Notes: a model not told the origin generated them from the letters alone. Positions 24,642 through 33,266 are shown, counted from the first letter of the stretch. The stretch: 64,000 bases of DNA from Halobaculum sp. XH14 (GCF_032116555.1 NZ_CP134949.1:2046001-2110000), one strand, 5' to 3'. A program made the numbers and translations.

Positions 24642-25870
24642 TCCGCAACGCCGTCGGCGGCCGGATACCAGGCGAGCGTGTGATCGGCCACGAGCTCGAC
24701 GGTCACCCGCCGGTCCAACGCGAACTCGGTCGCGTGGTTGTGTTCACACCTGACGACCCGACCGCCGTCGAGTTCGACGTCGTAGACGAACGACGGGCCC
24801 GTGTACGTCCGGCCGACGATGACGCCGTCGCCGTCGCCCCCGGCCGGGACCGCCTCGAGGTCGTCGGGACGAACGAGCACGTCGACGTCGGCCCCGTCGT
24901 AGTCGGGGGTGAGTCCCTGAAGCAGCTCCTCGTCGAGCGTGCCCAGCGCGGTCTCGACGCTTCCGCCCTCGAAGCGGCCGGGCAGGAAGCTGGCCTGACC
25001 GATGAACTCCGCGACGAACCGCGACTCGGGGTGTTCGAACACGGCTTCGGGCCGCCCAACCTGCTGGAGCGTCCCGTCGTGCATGACGGCGACGCGGTCG
25101 GAGATGCTCAGCGCCTCCTCCTGGTCGTGGGTCACCGAGACGGCCGTGACGCCCGCCTCCTTCAGGATCCGTCGCACGTCCTCGCGCATCCGCACCCTGA
25201 GCCGCACGTCGAGGTTGGAGAACGGCTCGTCGAGCAGCAGCACGTCGGGTTCGGGCGCGAGCGAGCGCGCCAGCGCGACGCGCTGGCGCTGGCCGCCCGA
25301 GAGCGTGTCGGGCGACTGGTCCGCGTACTCGGTCAGGCCGACGAGCTCGAGCAGATCGGCGACCCGCGCTTCGGTCTCGCCGTCGTCGGCGTCCTGCAGG
25401 CCGAAGGCGACGTTCTCGGCGACCGAGAGGTGGGGGAACAGCGCGAACTCCTGGAACACCATGCCGACGTCGCGGTCCTCGGGGTCGGTCACGACGCCCT
25501 CGCCCGCGACCGTCTCGTCGGCCACGACGACCACGCCGTCGGTCGGGGCCGCCAGCCCGGCGATCATGCGGAGCGTCGTCGTCTTTCCGCAGCCGGACGG
25601 CCCCAGCAGGGTGAGCAGTTCGCCGTCCCTGACGGTCAGGTTCAGCCCGTCGACGGCCGTCTCCGTGCCGTACTCCTTCCGGACGCCCTCCAGCCGGAGC
25701 ACCGGCTCGGCGTCGTCGTACGGTCCCCGCGGGGGGTCCTCGGCCGTTTCCGAGCCGCCCGCGGCGCCGGCGGGTGGTCCCTCGCCCGATCCGGCGTCCG
25801 CGTCGTCGTGGCCATCGCTGGTCCCCGTCGTCCCGCCCGCCGTCACCTCGTCGAGCGTCCTTTCAGCCAT
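24638..25870 (-). CDS. ABC transporter ATPase, Fe(III)/thiamine type (FbpC-like)
   Basis: A 410-residue protein. An acidic, Gly-rich leader of about 55 residues precedes the nucleotide-binding domain: Walker A GPSGCGKTT (near 93-101), Q-loop FQEFALFPHL, signature LSGGQRQRVALARSL, Walker B LLLDEPFSNLD and the switch His in VTHDQEE. The C-terminal half holds TOBE-like beta segments (VLVRPDDLEAV, VGRTYTGPSFVYDVEL). It powers the adjacent permease. Its stop overlaps the GT39-like start by four bases, and its start overlaps the permease stop. Confidence 0.88.
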   Translation of the reverse strand: MAERTLDEVTAGGTTGTSDGHDDADAGSGEGPPAGAAGGSETAEDPPRGPYDDAEPVLRLEGVRKEYGTETAVDGLNLTVRDGELLTLLGPSGCGKTTTLRMIAGLAAPTDGVVVVADETVAGEGVVTDPEDRDVGMVFQEFALFPHLSVAENVAFGLQDADDGETEARVADLLELVGLTEYADQSPDTLSGGQRQRVALARSLAPEPDVLLLDEPFSNLDVRLRVRMREDVRRILKEAGVTAVSVTHDQEEALSISDRVAVMHDGTLQQVGRPEAVFEHPESRFVAEFIGQASFLPGRFEGGSVETALGTLDEELLQGLTPDYDGADVDVLVRPDDLEAVPAGGDGDGVIVGRTYTGPSFVYDVELDGGRVVRCEHNHATEFALDRRVTVELVADHTLAWYPAADGVAE

Positions 25871-27497
25871 CGGTCCCCTCCTGGCGCAACAGGAGCACCA
25901 TCGACAGGCCGGAGACGGCCACCAGCACGAGCGCCGGCAGCGCGGCCCGGCCGTAGTAGCCGGCCTCCTGAACTCGCCAGATGTACGTCACGAGCGTTGT
26001 AAATCCTGTCGGATGGAGGATGAGCGTCGCCGGCAGCTCCTTCATCGTGGTGAGAAACACCAGCGCGGCCCCCGCGACGAGCCCCGGCGTGATCAGCGGC
26101 AGCGTCACGCGGCGGAACGCGCCGCGCGGCGGCTCGCCGAGCGTCCGCGCCGCACCCAGAAGGTCCCCGTCGACGCCGAGCACCGACGAGCGGGTGGTGC
26201 CGACCGCCTGCGGGAGAAAGCGGACGACGTACGCGAACACGAGCAGCGGGAGCGTCTGGTAGAGCCCCGGCGCGTAGCTGGTTCCGAAAAACACCAGCGC
26301 GAGCGCGAGCACGACGCCCGGCATCGCGTAACCGACGTACGTCGAGCGCTCCGAGAGCCGTGCGGCGAGCGAGTCCGAGCGTCCGGCGTAGTAGGCGATC
26401 GGCAGCGCCAGCACCACGGTCACGAGGGCCGCGAGCAGCGACGCCGACACCGAGTTCAGCCCGAACGCCCAGTCGAACGCGATGCCGCCGCCGGCGTAGC
26501 CCGGGCCGCTCCGGAGCAGCCACATCGCCAGGATGCCGACCGGGAGCGCGAGCGTGAAGGTCGCAACCGTCGCGGGGAACAGCATCGCGGGCCAGCGGAG
26601 CCGACCCAGTTCGATGACAGTCGAGGACGACGCGGCCGACCCGTAGCCGTCGGACTCCTCGGGGCCGATCCGGGATTCGAGCGCGAGGACGAACGCGGTG
26701 ACACAGAGCAGTTCCAGCGCGAGCACCGTCGCCCGCGCCTGCCCGAACGCGCCGAGTTCGACGTAGATGACGCGCGTGAACACGTCGTACTGCATGATCG
26801 CCGGCGTCCCGAAGTCCGAGAGCGCGTACAGCGCGACCAGCAGCGCCCCCGCGGTCACTCCCGGGGCGATCTGTGGCAACACCACGCGACGGAACGCCGA
26901 GCGGTAGCGGTGGTTCAGCGTCCGTGCCGCCTCGAGTTGCGTCGTGTCGAACGACAGCAGCGACGCCCGCGTCGTGAGGAACACGTAGGGGTAGACGAAC
27001 AGCGTGAGGACCAGCACCGCTCCCTCGAGCCCGTAGATGGTCGGAATCCGGACGCCCAGCGGCGCGAGCAGGTCCGCGAGCGCCCCGCGCGGGCCGAACG
27101 CCGAGACGTACGCGAACGCTCCGAGGTAGCTCGGCACGACGAGGGGGAGCGCGGCGACGACGGTCCAGAACCGGCCGAACGGCAGGTCAGTCTGGACCGT
27201 GAGGACCGCCAGCGGGACCCCCAGCGCGAGCGACCCGCCGGTGACGAGCGCGACGACCAGCAGGCTGTTCACCAGCACCTCGACCGCGGTGGGTGACGTC
27301 GCCAGACCGACGGCCTCGACGAGCCCCACGTCGGCGGCCCTGAGAACGAGCCAGAGCACCGGCGAGACGACGGCGGCCGCGACCGCGACGGCCGCGGCGG
27401 CGAGGAGGAGGCCGGCGGCGTCGCCGTCCGCAGCCTCCCGGGCTCGCCGGGTCAGGGTCCCCCCGACCCCCGCCGCATCGTCGCCCCCGGAGGCCAT
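25863..27497 (-). CDS. ABC transporter permease, Fe(III) type (FbpB-like, fused double domain)
   Basis: A 544-residue permease with about 12 membrane segments arranged as two MetI-like halves. Each half has an EAA loop: EAARTLNHRYRSAFRRVVLP in the first and GAARTLGEPPRGAFRRVTLP in the second. The fused arrangement is typical of FbpB/ThiP-type importers. FLTTMKELPATLILHPTGF near the end is characteristic of ferric-iron members. The start overlaps the binding-protein stop by one base, so the importer is tightly coupled. Confidence 0.88.
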   Translation of the reverse strand: MASGGDDAAGVGGTLTRRAREAADGDAAGLLLAAAAVAVAAAVVSPVLWLVLRAADVGLVEAVGLATSPTAVEVLVNSLLVVALVTGGSLALGVPLAVLTVQTDLPFGRFWTVVAALPLVVPSYLGAFAYVSAFGPRGALADLLAPLGVRIPTIYGLEGAVLVLTLFVYPYVFLTTRASLLSFDTTQLEAARTLNHRYRSAFRRVVLPQIAPGVTAGALLVALYALSDFGTPAIMQYDVFTRVIYVELGAFGQARATVLALELLCVTAFVLALESRIGPEESDGYGSAASSSTVIELGRLRWPAMLFPATVATFTLALPVGILAMWLLRSGPGYAGGGIAFDWAFGLNSVSASLLAALVTVVLALPIAYYAGRSDSLAARLSERSTYVGYAMPGVVLALALVFFGTSYAPGLYQTLPLLVFAYVVRFLPQAVGTTRSSVLGVDGDLLGAARTLGEPPRGAFRRVTLPLITPGLVAGAALVFLTTMKELPATLILHPTGFTTLVTYIWRVQEAGYYGRAALPALVLVAVSGLSMVLLLRQEGTDG

Positions 27498-28633
27498 CAG
27501 AGCACGCCGGTCTCGCGGAGCAGTTCCAGCGTCGGCTGGACGTCCGAGAGTTCGGTCAGGTCCAGGTCCGGCGGGTTCAGTTCGTCGATGGTCGGGAGCC
27601 CGCCGACCGGCGGGATCCCCGGAATCATCGGGTAGCCGTACGTCCGTGTGGCGAAGAACTCCTGGGCCTCCGCCGAGAGCAGGTGGCGGATGAACGTTTG
27701 CGCCAGGTCACCGTTGTCGCTCGGCGCGAGCTGTGCGGCGCCGGCGACGTTGATGAGCGCGCCAGCGTCGCCGCTCGTGAACGCGAGGTCGAGCGGTGCG
27801 TCCGGCCTGCTCGCCCGCACCCGGAGCGCGTAGTAGTGGTTCGCGAAGCCGGCGGCGATCTCGCCCTCCGCGACCGCGTTCGAGACGAGGAACTCGTCCG
27901 GGTACTCCGTGATCCCGGCGTCGAGCATCCCGTTCAGCCACTCGCGCGTCGGCTCCTCGCCCTCGATGACCCGCATCGCGGTGACGAACGCCTGGAAGGC
28001 GCCGTAGGTCGGCCCCCAGCCCATCGCGTCCTGCAGCGGCGACGCGCCCGGGAAGTCCATGACCGTCTCCGGGATGTCGTCGGACGAGAGCGCATCCGTG
28101 TTGTACGGCACCGCGCGTGCGCGGCCGGCCGTGCCGACCCACTGGCCGTTCGGGTGGAACGTCTCCGGAACGGGCTCGACGACCTCCGAGGGGAGTTCCG
28201 CGGTGAGGCCCTCGTCGGCGACCGCGCCGAGCGAGCCGGCGTCGACCGACCAGAACACGTCGGCGGGCGTCGACTCGCCCTCGGTGATGATCGTGTTCGC
28301 GCCCTCCGCCGCGCCGTAGCCGCGGATCCGCCCGGTGAAGTCTGGGTAGATGTTCTCCAGCAGCGTCACGAGGTCGCGGTAGAGGCCGCCCTCGCCCCCG
28401 CCGAGGTAGATGTCGAGTTCGCCGCTCAGCTCCGGCAGGTCGGAGAGTCGCGTTCCCTCCAGCGGCGGGCGCGACTCGACGAGCGGGCCGGAGCCGCGGA
28501 AGTCCGAGAAGGCGACGTTCCGCGAGGGCGTCCGCGAACTGCCGAACTGACAGCCCGCCAGCCCCGCGGTGCCGGCGGCCCCCACCGCCGCGAGGAAGCG
28601 CCGCCTGCTCCGTGATCCGTCGGTGTCGGTCAT
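27497..28633 (-). CDS. Fe(III)-type ABC transporter substrate-binding lipoprotein
   Basis: A 378-residue protein starting MTDTDGSRSRRRFLAAVG, with a twin-arginine signal (SRRRFLAAV) ending in a LAGC lipobox, so it is a Tat-exported lipoprotein. The mature part, with LDIYLGGGEGGLYRDLVTLL, GESTPADVFWSVDAGSLGAV and AVPYNTDAL, matches the FbpA/IdiA iron-binding family. An ATG 25 codons upstream in frame would bury the signal and is rejected. An operator-like palindrome lies seven bases upstream. It delivers substrate, probably ferric iron, to the permease/ATPase encoded next. Confidence 0.88.
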   Translation of the reverse strand: MTDTDGSRSRRRFLAAVGAAGTAGLAGCQFGSSRTPSRNVAFSDFRGSGPLVESRPPLEGTRLSDLPELSGELDIYLGGGEGGLYRDLVTLLENIYPDFTGRIRGYGAAEGANTIITEGESTPADVFWSVDAGSLGAVADEGLTAELPSEVVEPVPETFHPNGQWVGTAGRARAVPYNTDALSSDDIPETVMDFPGASPLQDAMGWGPTYGAFQAFVTAMRVIEGEEPTREWLNGMLDAGITEYPDEFLVSNAVAEGEIAAGFANHYYALRVRASRPDAPLDLAFTSGDAGALINVAGAAQLAPSDNGDLAQTFIRHLLSAEAQEFFATRTYGYPMIPGIPPVGGLPTIDELNPPDLDLTELSDVQPTLELLRETGVL

Positions 28634-28639
28634 CGTCGA

Positions 28640-28655
28640 ATTTGGTTCGCCTAAA
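28640..28655. promoter_or_regulatory. Putative iron-regulator operator 3
   Basis: ATTTGGTTCGCCTAAA keeps the full right half-site (CCTAAA) and has two mismatches in the left half of TTTAGG-N4-CCTAAA. It is placed 7-22 bases upstream of the iron-binding protein start, next to a TTAA-containing TATA candidate at about 28658-28662. Confidence 0.5.
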
Positions 28656-28700
28656 GCCGTTAACTCCTGCGGTTCGCTGCCGTCCGCACGGCCGGAGGGG

Positions 28701-29945
28701 TCAGTCATCGGCGGTCACCACCCGCGTCCGCTCGACGGTCGAGAGCGCGTCCAGGCAGTCGAGCCAGTCGCGCATGTACTCGCCACAGTGGTTCAGGAAC
28801 GCGCCGTTGGCGTACTCGCTCCAGTCGCCGGTCGCCAGGCGGTCGGCCATCGCATCGAAGACGGCCGCGTACTCGTCGGCGTCGGCGACAGCGTCGGCCC
28901 GTCCCTCGCTCGCGTCGACTCCCGCGGGGGAGACGTCGTCGACGATCTCCCAGAGGTGCTCGTTCAGTTCGAGCCCCGGCACCTCGTCGTTGAGGTCGTC
29001 GAACGTCGGTCGCGGCGCCTTGTTGTGCTCACAGAGCGGGCCGCCGGTGACGACGTCGTCCCCGAGCAGGTCCGCCGCGCGCTTGAGGAACACGCCCGAC
29101 CAGATGTCGTCGAACCGGCCGACGTCCCACTCGTTGTCGTCCATCGGGAGCTGGTAGAACGCCGGGACGACCTCCCGGCGGAACGCGAGGTTCATCGAGC
29201 AGACCGTGAGGTACTGACCCGGCGCGGCGACGAAGTCCGCCTCGAAGTCCTCGGCGGTCGTCCTGGTCTCGGCCTGTCCCCGCAGGTCGCCGTCCATCAG
29301 GATGCGGACCGCGTCGAGGTCGGGCACGTTGGTCCACAGGCCCTGCGAGGCGACGACGCTATCGACCTGGGCTGTGCCCGTCTCGACCGTCTCGTCCATC
29401 GCTGCGTAGGGGTAGCCGCGCGGGTAGAGCCCGTGTTCGTCGGCGTTCTCGTGGAGCACGTTGACCCAGTTCTCGTCCGAGCGGACCTCGGTGAGTTCGC
29501 CCTCGTACTCGAGGGTCGCCAGGTGCTCGCCGAAGAAGTCCTGGTCGGAGTGGGGGAGCGTGTCGTCGTCGATGAAGACGCCGAGGTCGAACTCGTTCGC
29601 CCAGAGGTACAGCAGGCCGAAGGAGGTCTGGGCGTGGCTGGCGGCCGGGACGAGGTGCTCGAACTCGTCCACGTCGTGGTCGGCGAGCCACTGTTCGCGG
29701 CCGTTGCCGTCGAACACCGCGCCCGAGACGCCTTCCTCCCGGAGCATCGCCCGCATCTCGTCAACGTCACAGAAGTCCTCGGTGACGAGGACGACGTGCA
29801 GGCGGTCGAGGTCGAAGCCGTGCTCGCGGGCGTTCTCGAAGTAGGCTCGCATGCACTCGTACTCGCGGATCGTCGGGACGACGACGCAGACGTCCGGTCG
29901 CTCGCCGCCGGGCGCTTCCGTCGATTCGGTCGTCTCGGTAACCAT
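28701..29945 (-). CDS. RGP/GT75-like protein (alpha-1,4-glucan-protein synthase / UDP-sugar mutase type)
   Basis: A 414-residue protein. The core begins DVCVVVPTIREYECMRAY; FIDDDTLPHSDQDFFGEH at about 124-141 provides the Asp-rich metal/nucleotide-sugar motif, and AFRREVVPAFYQLPMDDNEWDVGRFDDIWSG follows. This matches the reversibly glycosylated polypeptide family, whose plant members are UDP-arabinopyranose mutases. Haloarchaeal copies are annotated as alpha-1,4-glucan-protein synthase. It probably processes a nucleotide sugar for surface glycans. Two operator-like palindromes lie upstream; the iron importer genes follow 67 bases downstream on the same strand. Confidence 0.8.
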   Translation of the reverse strand: MVTETTESTEAPGGERPDVCVVVPTIREYECMRAYFENAREHGFDLDRLHVVLVTEDFCDVDEMRAMLREEGVSGAVFDGNGREQWLADHDVDEFEHLVPAASHAQTSFGLLYLWANEFDLGVFIDDDTLPHSDQDFFGEHLATLEYEGELTEVRSDENWVNVLHENADEHGLYPRGYPYAAMDETVETGTAQVDSVVASQGLWTNVPDLDAVRILMDGDLRGQAETRTTAEDFEADFVAAPGQYLTVCSMNLAFRREVVPAFYQLPMDDNEWDVGRFDDIWSGVFLKRAADLLGDDVVTGGPLCEHNKAPRPTFDDLNDEVPGLELNEHLWEIVDDVSPAGVDASEGRADAVADADEYAAVFDAMADRLATGDWSEYANGAFLNHCGEYMRDWLDCLDALSTVERTRVVTADD

Positions 29946-29964
29946 GTGTCGTTCTCGGAAATCG

Positions 29965-29980
29965 TTTAGGTTGTCCTAAA
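29965..29980. promoter_or_regulatory. Putative iron-regulator operator 4 (perfect palindrome)
   Basis: TTTAGG-TTGT-CCTAAA is the perfect form of the motif, 20 bases upstream of the RGP-like gene. Its centre is 27 bases from operator 5. Confidence 0.72.
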
Positions 29981-29991
29981 GTCTGTCGTTT

Positions 29992-30007
29992 ATTAGGTAG
30001 TCCTAAA
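29992..30007. promoter_or_regulatory. Putative iron-regulator operator 5
   Basis: ATTAGGTAGTCCTAAA has one mismatch and forms a tandem pair with operator 4. The AATAAA/TTATT stretch between the two (about 29988-29995) could be the TATA box of the minus-strand RGP-like gene, so binding would occlude it. Confidence 0.65.
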
Positions 30008-30058
30008 CCGAATCGAGGCGTCGACGTTCGCCCGCGGTCCGCGGTCGAAGAGTACAAC

Positions 30059-30066
30059 CTTCATAC
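30059..30066 (+). promoter_or_regulatory. TATA-like element of the DUF106 gene
   Basis: CTTCATAC is centred about 28 bases before the ATG at 30091. It is well separated from operator 5, so this gene is probably not iron-controlled. Confidence 0.45.
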
Positions 30067-30090
30067 GTGCCGGTCGCATACCGGGTCTCA

Positions 30091-30993
30091 ATGGCACGTA
30101 TCGAATCGCGCGTCCGGGACCTCGCGGAGGACCCGGAGATGCGCGAGGCCATCGAACTCGTCCTCGAGCGCGCGGAGGACGGGGAGGTGCAGTGGGTGGA
30201 CGTGCGCGATGAGATCTCCAGCGGCGAGTGGGGTCGGCTGATCGAACGCGGCATCCTGGAGGACGGCGAGGCGGGCTTCGCGCTCGCGGACCGGGAGGCC
30301 ATCGAGGCGGGGCTCGAATCCGAGGGCGGCGACTCCGACATCCCCGAGGTCCCCGACGCCGAGGGGTCGTCCTGGAGCAAGTGGGACAAGGGCGCGGCCG
30401 GCGTCACCGTCCTGTTCTTCATCGGCTACTCCTACGGGCCGGTCAGGGACATCATCGGGGGCGGCATGGACGTCCTCCTCGGGCCGCTCCAGGAATCGCT
30501 CCCGCTGTACGCGGTCATCATGGTCATCGCGACGCTGACGGGGCTCTACTCGACGCTCCTGCGTGCGAACCTGATGGACATGGACCGCATGGCGGCCTAC
30601 CAGGAGCGGATGCAGGACATCCAGAGCCGGATGAAGGACGCCCGCAGCCGCGGTGACGACGACGCGGTCGACCGCATCCAGGAGGAGCAGATGGACGCGA
30701 TGGGCGACCAGCTCGGCATGTTCAAGGAGCAGTTCCGCCCGATGGTCTGGATCATGGTGTTCACCATTCCGTTCTTCCTCTGGCTCTACTGGAAGGTCGG
30801 CTTCCGCGGCGCGAGCGGCGACCCGACGGCGGAGTTCGCCAACGTGGTCCTCCCGCTCGCGGGCGAGGTGGCATGGACGGACAGCCTGCTCATCATGCCG
30901 ACCTGGATCATCTGGTACTTCCTCTGCTCGATGGCGTTCACGCAGATCATCCAGAAGGGGCTGAACATCCAGATGAGCCCGACTACTTCCTAG
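30091..30993 (+). CDS. DUF106 membrane protein (EMC3/YidC-Oxa1 superfamily)
   Basis: A 300-residue protein. The soluble N-terminal part (MARIESRVRDLAEDPEMREA through EGGDSDIPEV) carries a small helical domain. A first helix (GVTVLFFIGYSYGPV), a hydrophobic pair around LPLYAVIMVIATLTGLYSTLL, a cytoplasmic coiled coil rich in Met/Arg (MDRMAAYQERMQDIQSRMKD) and two further helices follow. This is the archaeal Oxa1-superfamily organisation (DUF106, related to EMC3, GET1 and YidC), a membrane-protein insertase. It matches the usual partner of adk and secY in archaea, but here is separated from adk. Confidence 0.85.
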   Translation: MARIESRVRDLAEDPEMREAIELVLERAEDGEVQWVDVRDEISSGEWGRLIERGILEDGEAGFALADREAIEAGLESEGGDSDIPEVPDAEGSSWSKWDKGAAGVTVLFFIGYSYGPVRDIIGGGMDVLLGPLQESLPLYAVIMVIATLTGLYSTLLRANLMDMDRMAAYQERMQDIQSRMKDARSRGDDDAVDRIQEEQMDAMGDQLGMFKEQFRPMVWIMVFTIPFFLWLYWKVGFRGASGDPTAEFANVVLPLAGEVAWTDSLLIMPTWIIWYFLCSMAFTQIIQKGLNIQMSPTTS

Positions 30994-31127
30994 GGGTTCG
31001 ATTGGAGCGGGTTTTCTGATCGGTTCGGTTTATCACCGGTCACAAAGCTGTTTGGACGGTTGTGAGTCCTTCTCGAAAGTTCCCGTGGCGCTCTCGTCTG
31101 GCGGCTTCTCTGTTGTCGTGACGCACG

Positions 31128-31626
31128 CCTCGAAAGCCCCCGCGGCGCTCGACTCGGTGCGACTGTTGCGCTCCTCGGCTCGCTGCGCTCGTCTGCGGTG
31201 CTTGACAGTCGCGCCGTCGTCCAGCGCCGCGGCCCCTTTCAGTCCCACCCGACCGCCCCGCACAGCCACACGCCTCCCCAACCGATTCGCTCGGTCGGCT
31301 CGCTTCGCTCGCCTTCCTTACTCATCCCTCGCGCGCGTGCCGGCGGGCCTCCGTGCCCGCCGGCACGCGCCGACCGCATCTGATGGACGAGCCACGTGGC
31401 GCGCGGCGGTCGTGCTGACGCGCGACCGCTCGTGCGAGGGACGAGCACCGCAGCCGAAGGCGAGGAGCGCAGGAGGCTGGGGCGGGCGAGGTGCGGTGCC
31501 GTCCAGGTGGGACTGAAAGGGGCCACGGGTCTCGGCGAACCCCGACGACGCAAGCACTGCAGCGCGACCGAAGGGAGCGCGAAGCGCGCAGCGAGGCGCG
31601 GGAGTCGAGACCCGCGGGGGCTTTCG
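31128..31626. repeat. Dispersed intergenic repeat, copy C (complete inverted composite)
   Basis: The best-preserved copy. The left arm starts CCTCGAAAGCCCCCGCGG (31128-31145) and runs CTCGACTCGGTGCG, CTCCTCGG, GCGGTGCTTGAC, GCCGCGGCCCCTTTCAGTCC, CCTCCCCAACC, GGCTCGCTTCGCTCG, CATCCCTCGCGCGC. The right arm (about 31395-31626) has the same blocks in reverse order and orientation (GAGGGACGAG, AGGAGGCTGGGGCGGGCGAG, GGTGGGACTGAAAGGGGCC, then CCGCGGGGGCTTTCG at 31612-31626). The two arms are related but not identical, so this looks like a tail-to-tail pair. Confidence 0.8.
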
Positions 31627-31730
31627 CGGGTTGCACTACGATTCTCTCGATTGCGAGCCGGTCGAGCCGATCGTCGGCTACCTTTGGGGAACCAGTCGAC
31701 TTACGCCCGCCACCTCGTCATGCTACCCAC

Positions 31731-31738
31731 CTTTATAC
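31731..31738 (+). promoter_or_regulatory. TATA box of the crtD operon
   Basis: CTTTATAC is centred 28 bases before the crtD ATG at 31763, an ideal leaderless haloarchaeal promoter. Confidence 0.75.
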
Positions 31739-31762
31739 AACCCGGCTCCGTAGGACGGTTTC

Positions 31763-33259
31763 ATGCGAGACCAACGCGACCTCTCGTCCGTCGCAGGGGA
31801 CGACGTGGTCGTGGTCGGGGGCGGCTTCGGCGGCCTCTCGACCGCCTGCTACCTCGCGGACGCCGGCGCGAACGTGACCGTCCTGGAGAAGAACGAACAG
31901 CTCGGCGGCCGAGCGTCGGTGCTGGAGGCCGAGGGGTTCCGGTTCGACATGGGCCCGTCGTGGTACCTGATGCCCGACGTGTTCGAGACGTTCTTCGGCC
32001 ACTTCGACCGGACGCCCGCGGACTACTACGAACTGGCGCGGCTCGACCCCCACTACCGCATCTTCTTCAAGGACGGCGACCGGATCGACATGGTTCCCGA
32101 CCGCGAGACGAACCGCGAGACGTTCGAGTCCTACGAGGAGGGCGCCGGCGAGGCGTTCGAGAGCTACCTCGAAAAGTCGAAGGAGAACTACGAGGTGGGG
32201 ATGGAGCACTTCGTGTACGAACACCGCGACCGCCTGCGGGACTTCGTGGACCTCGACGTGCTCCGCCATGCCCGGGGGCTCTCGCTGCTCGGGACGATGC
32301 AGGGCCACGTCGAGGAGTACTTCGAGCACCCCAAGCTCCAGCAGTTGATGCAGTACACGCTCGTGTTCCTCGGCGGGTCGCCCCACAACACGCCGGCGCT
32401 CTACAACCTGATGAGCCACGTCGACTTCAACCTCGGCGTCTACTACCCCGAGGGCGGCATCGGCGCGGTCGTCGACGGCATCGCCGACCTCGGCACCGAA
32501 CTCGGCGTCGAGTACGTCACAGACGCGCCCGTGAACTCGATCAGGGGCTCCCGCGGCGGCTTCGCGGTCACGACGCAGGACGGCCGAACGTTCCTCGCCG
32601 ACCGGGTCGTCTCGGACGCCGACTACGCCCACACCGAGCAGGACCTGCTCGCCCCGAAGAAACGCCAGTACGACGCCGACTACTGGGAGTCACGGACGTA
32701 CGCGCCCTCCGCGTACCTGCTGTACATGGGCGTCGAGGGCGACCTCGACCCGCTGGCCCATCACACGCTCGTCCTGCCGACCGACTGGGACGACCACTTC
32801 GCGGACATCTTCGAGGACCCGGCGTGGCCCGACGACCCCGCCTACTACCTCTGTGCGCCCTCCGCGACCGACGATTCGGTCGCCCCGGAGGGCCACAGCG
32901 CCCTGTTCGCGCTCGTCCCCGTCGCCGCCGGACTGGACGACACCCCCGAGCAGCGGGAGCGCTATCGGCGCCTCGTACTCGACGACGTCGCCGAGAACGC
33001 CGGCGTCGACCTCCGCGACCGCATCGTCTTCGAGGAGTCGTTCAGCGTCGACGACTTCGCCGACCGCTACAACTCGGTGCGTGGCACCGCGCTCGGGATG
33101 GCCCACACCCTGAGACAGACCGCGCCGTTCCGGCCGAACCGCCGCTCTTCCGCGGTCGACGGGCTCTACTTCACCGGCTCGTACACCACCCCGGGCATCG
33201 GCGTGCCGATGTGTCTCATCAGCGGCCTGCTCACCGCCGAAGTCGTGGGGCGGGAGTGA
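31763..33259 (+). CDS. crtD: Carotenoid 3,4-desaturase of bacterioruberin synthesis
   Basis: A 498-residue phytoene-desaturase-family flavoprotein. VVVVGGGFGGLSTACYLADA at 15-34 binds FAD, NEQLGGRASVLEAEGFRFDMG follows as the substrate/FAD region, and GLYFTGSYTTPGIGVPMC near the end is the family C-terminal motif. Its position directly before lyeJ and cruF in one operon matches the haloarchaeal bacterioruberin cluster, where CrtD introduces 3,4-double bonds. A CrtI-type phytoene desaturase role cannot be excluded by sequence alone. It acts at the membrane. Confidence 0.85.
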   Translation: MRDQRDLSSVAGDDVVVVGGGFGGLSTACYLADAGANVTVLEKNEQLGGRASVLEAEGFRFDMGPSWYLMPDVFETFFGHFDRTPADYYELARLDPHYRIFFKDGDRIDMVPDRETNRETFESYEEGAGEAFESYLEKSKENYEVGMEHFVYEHRDRLRDFVDLDVLRHARGLSLLGTMQGHVEEYFEHPKLQQLMQYTLVFLGGSPHNTPALYNLMSHVDFNLGVYYPEGGIGAVVDGIADLGTELGVEYVTDAPVNSIRGSRGGFAVTTQDGRTFLADRVVSDADYAHTEQDLLAPKKRQYDADYWESRTYAPSAYLLYMGVEGDLDPLAHHTLVLPTDWDDHFADIFEDPAWPDDPAYYLCAPSATDDSVAPEGHSALFALVPVAAGLDDTPEQRERYRRLVLDDVAENAGVDLRDRIVFEESFSVDDFADRYNSVRGTALGMAHTLRQTAPFRPNRRSSAVDGLYFTGSYTTPGIGVPMCLISGLLTAEVVGRE

Positions 33260-33266
33260 CCGCCGG

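Larger units (their letters stand above)
30994..31762. other. Gene-free interval with repeat copy C and the crtD promoter
   Basis: About 770 bases. T-rich stretches directly after the DUF106 stop (GGGTTTTCTG, then GGTTCGGTTTATC) may terminate transcription. Repeat copy C occupies 31128-31626. The crtD TATA box is at 31731-31738. Confidence 0.6.

Noticed and set aside
31163-31560. Possible CRISPR-like repeat GTGGGACTGAAAGGGGCC in the intergenic copies
   Set aside because: It occurs once per repeat arm, not as a regularly spaced array with spacers, and no cas genes are present.
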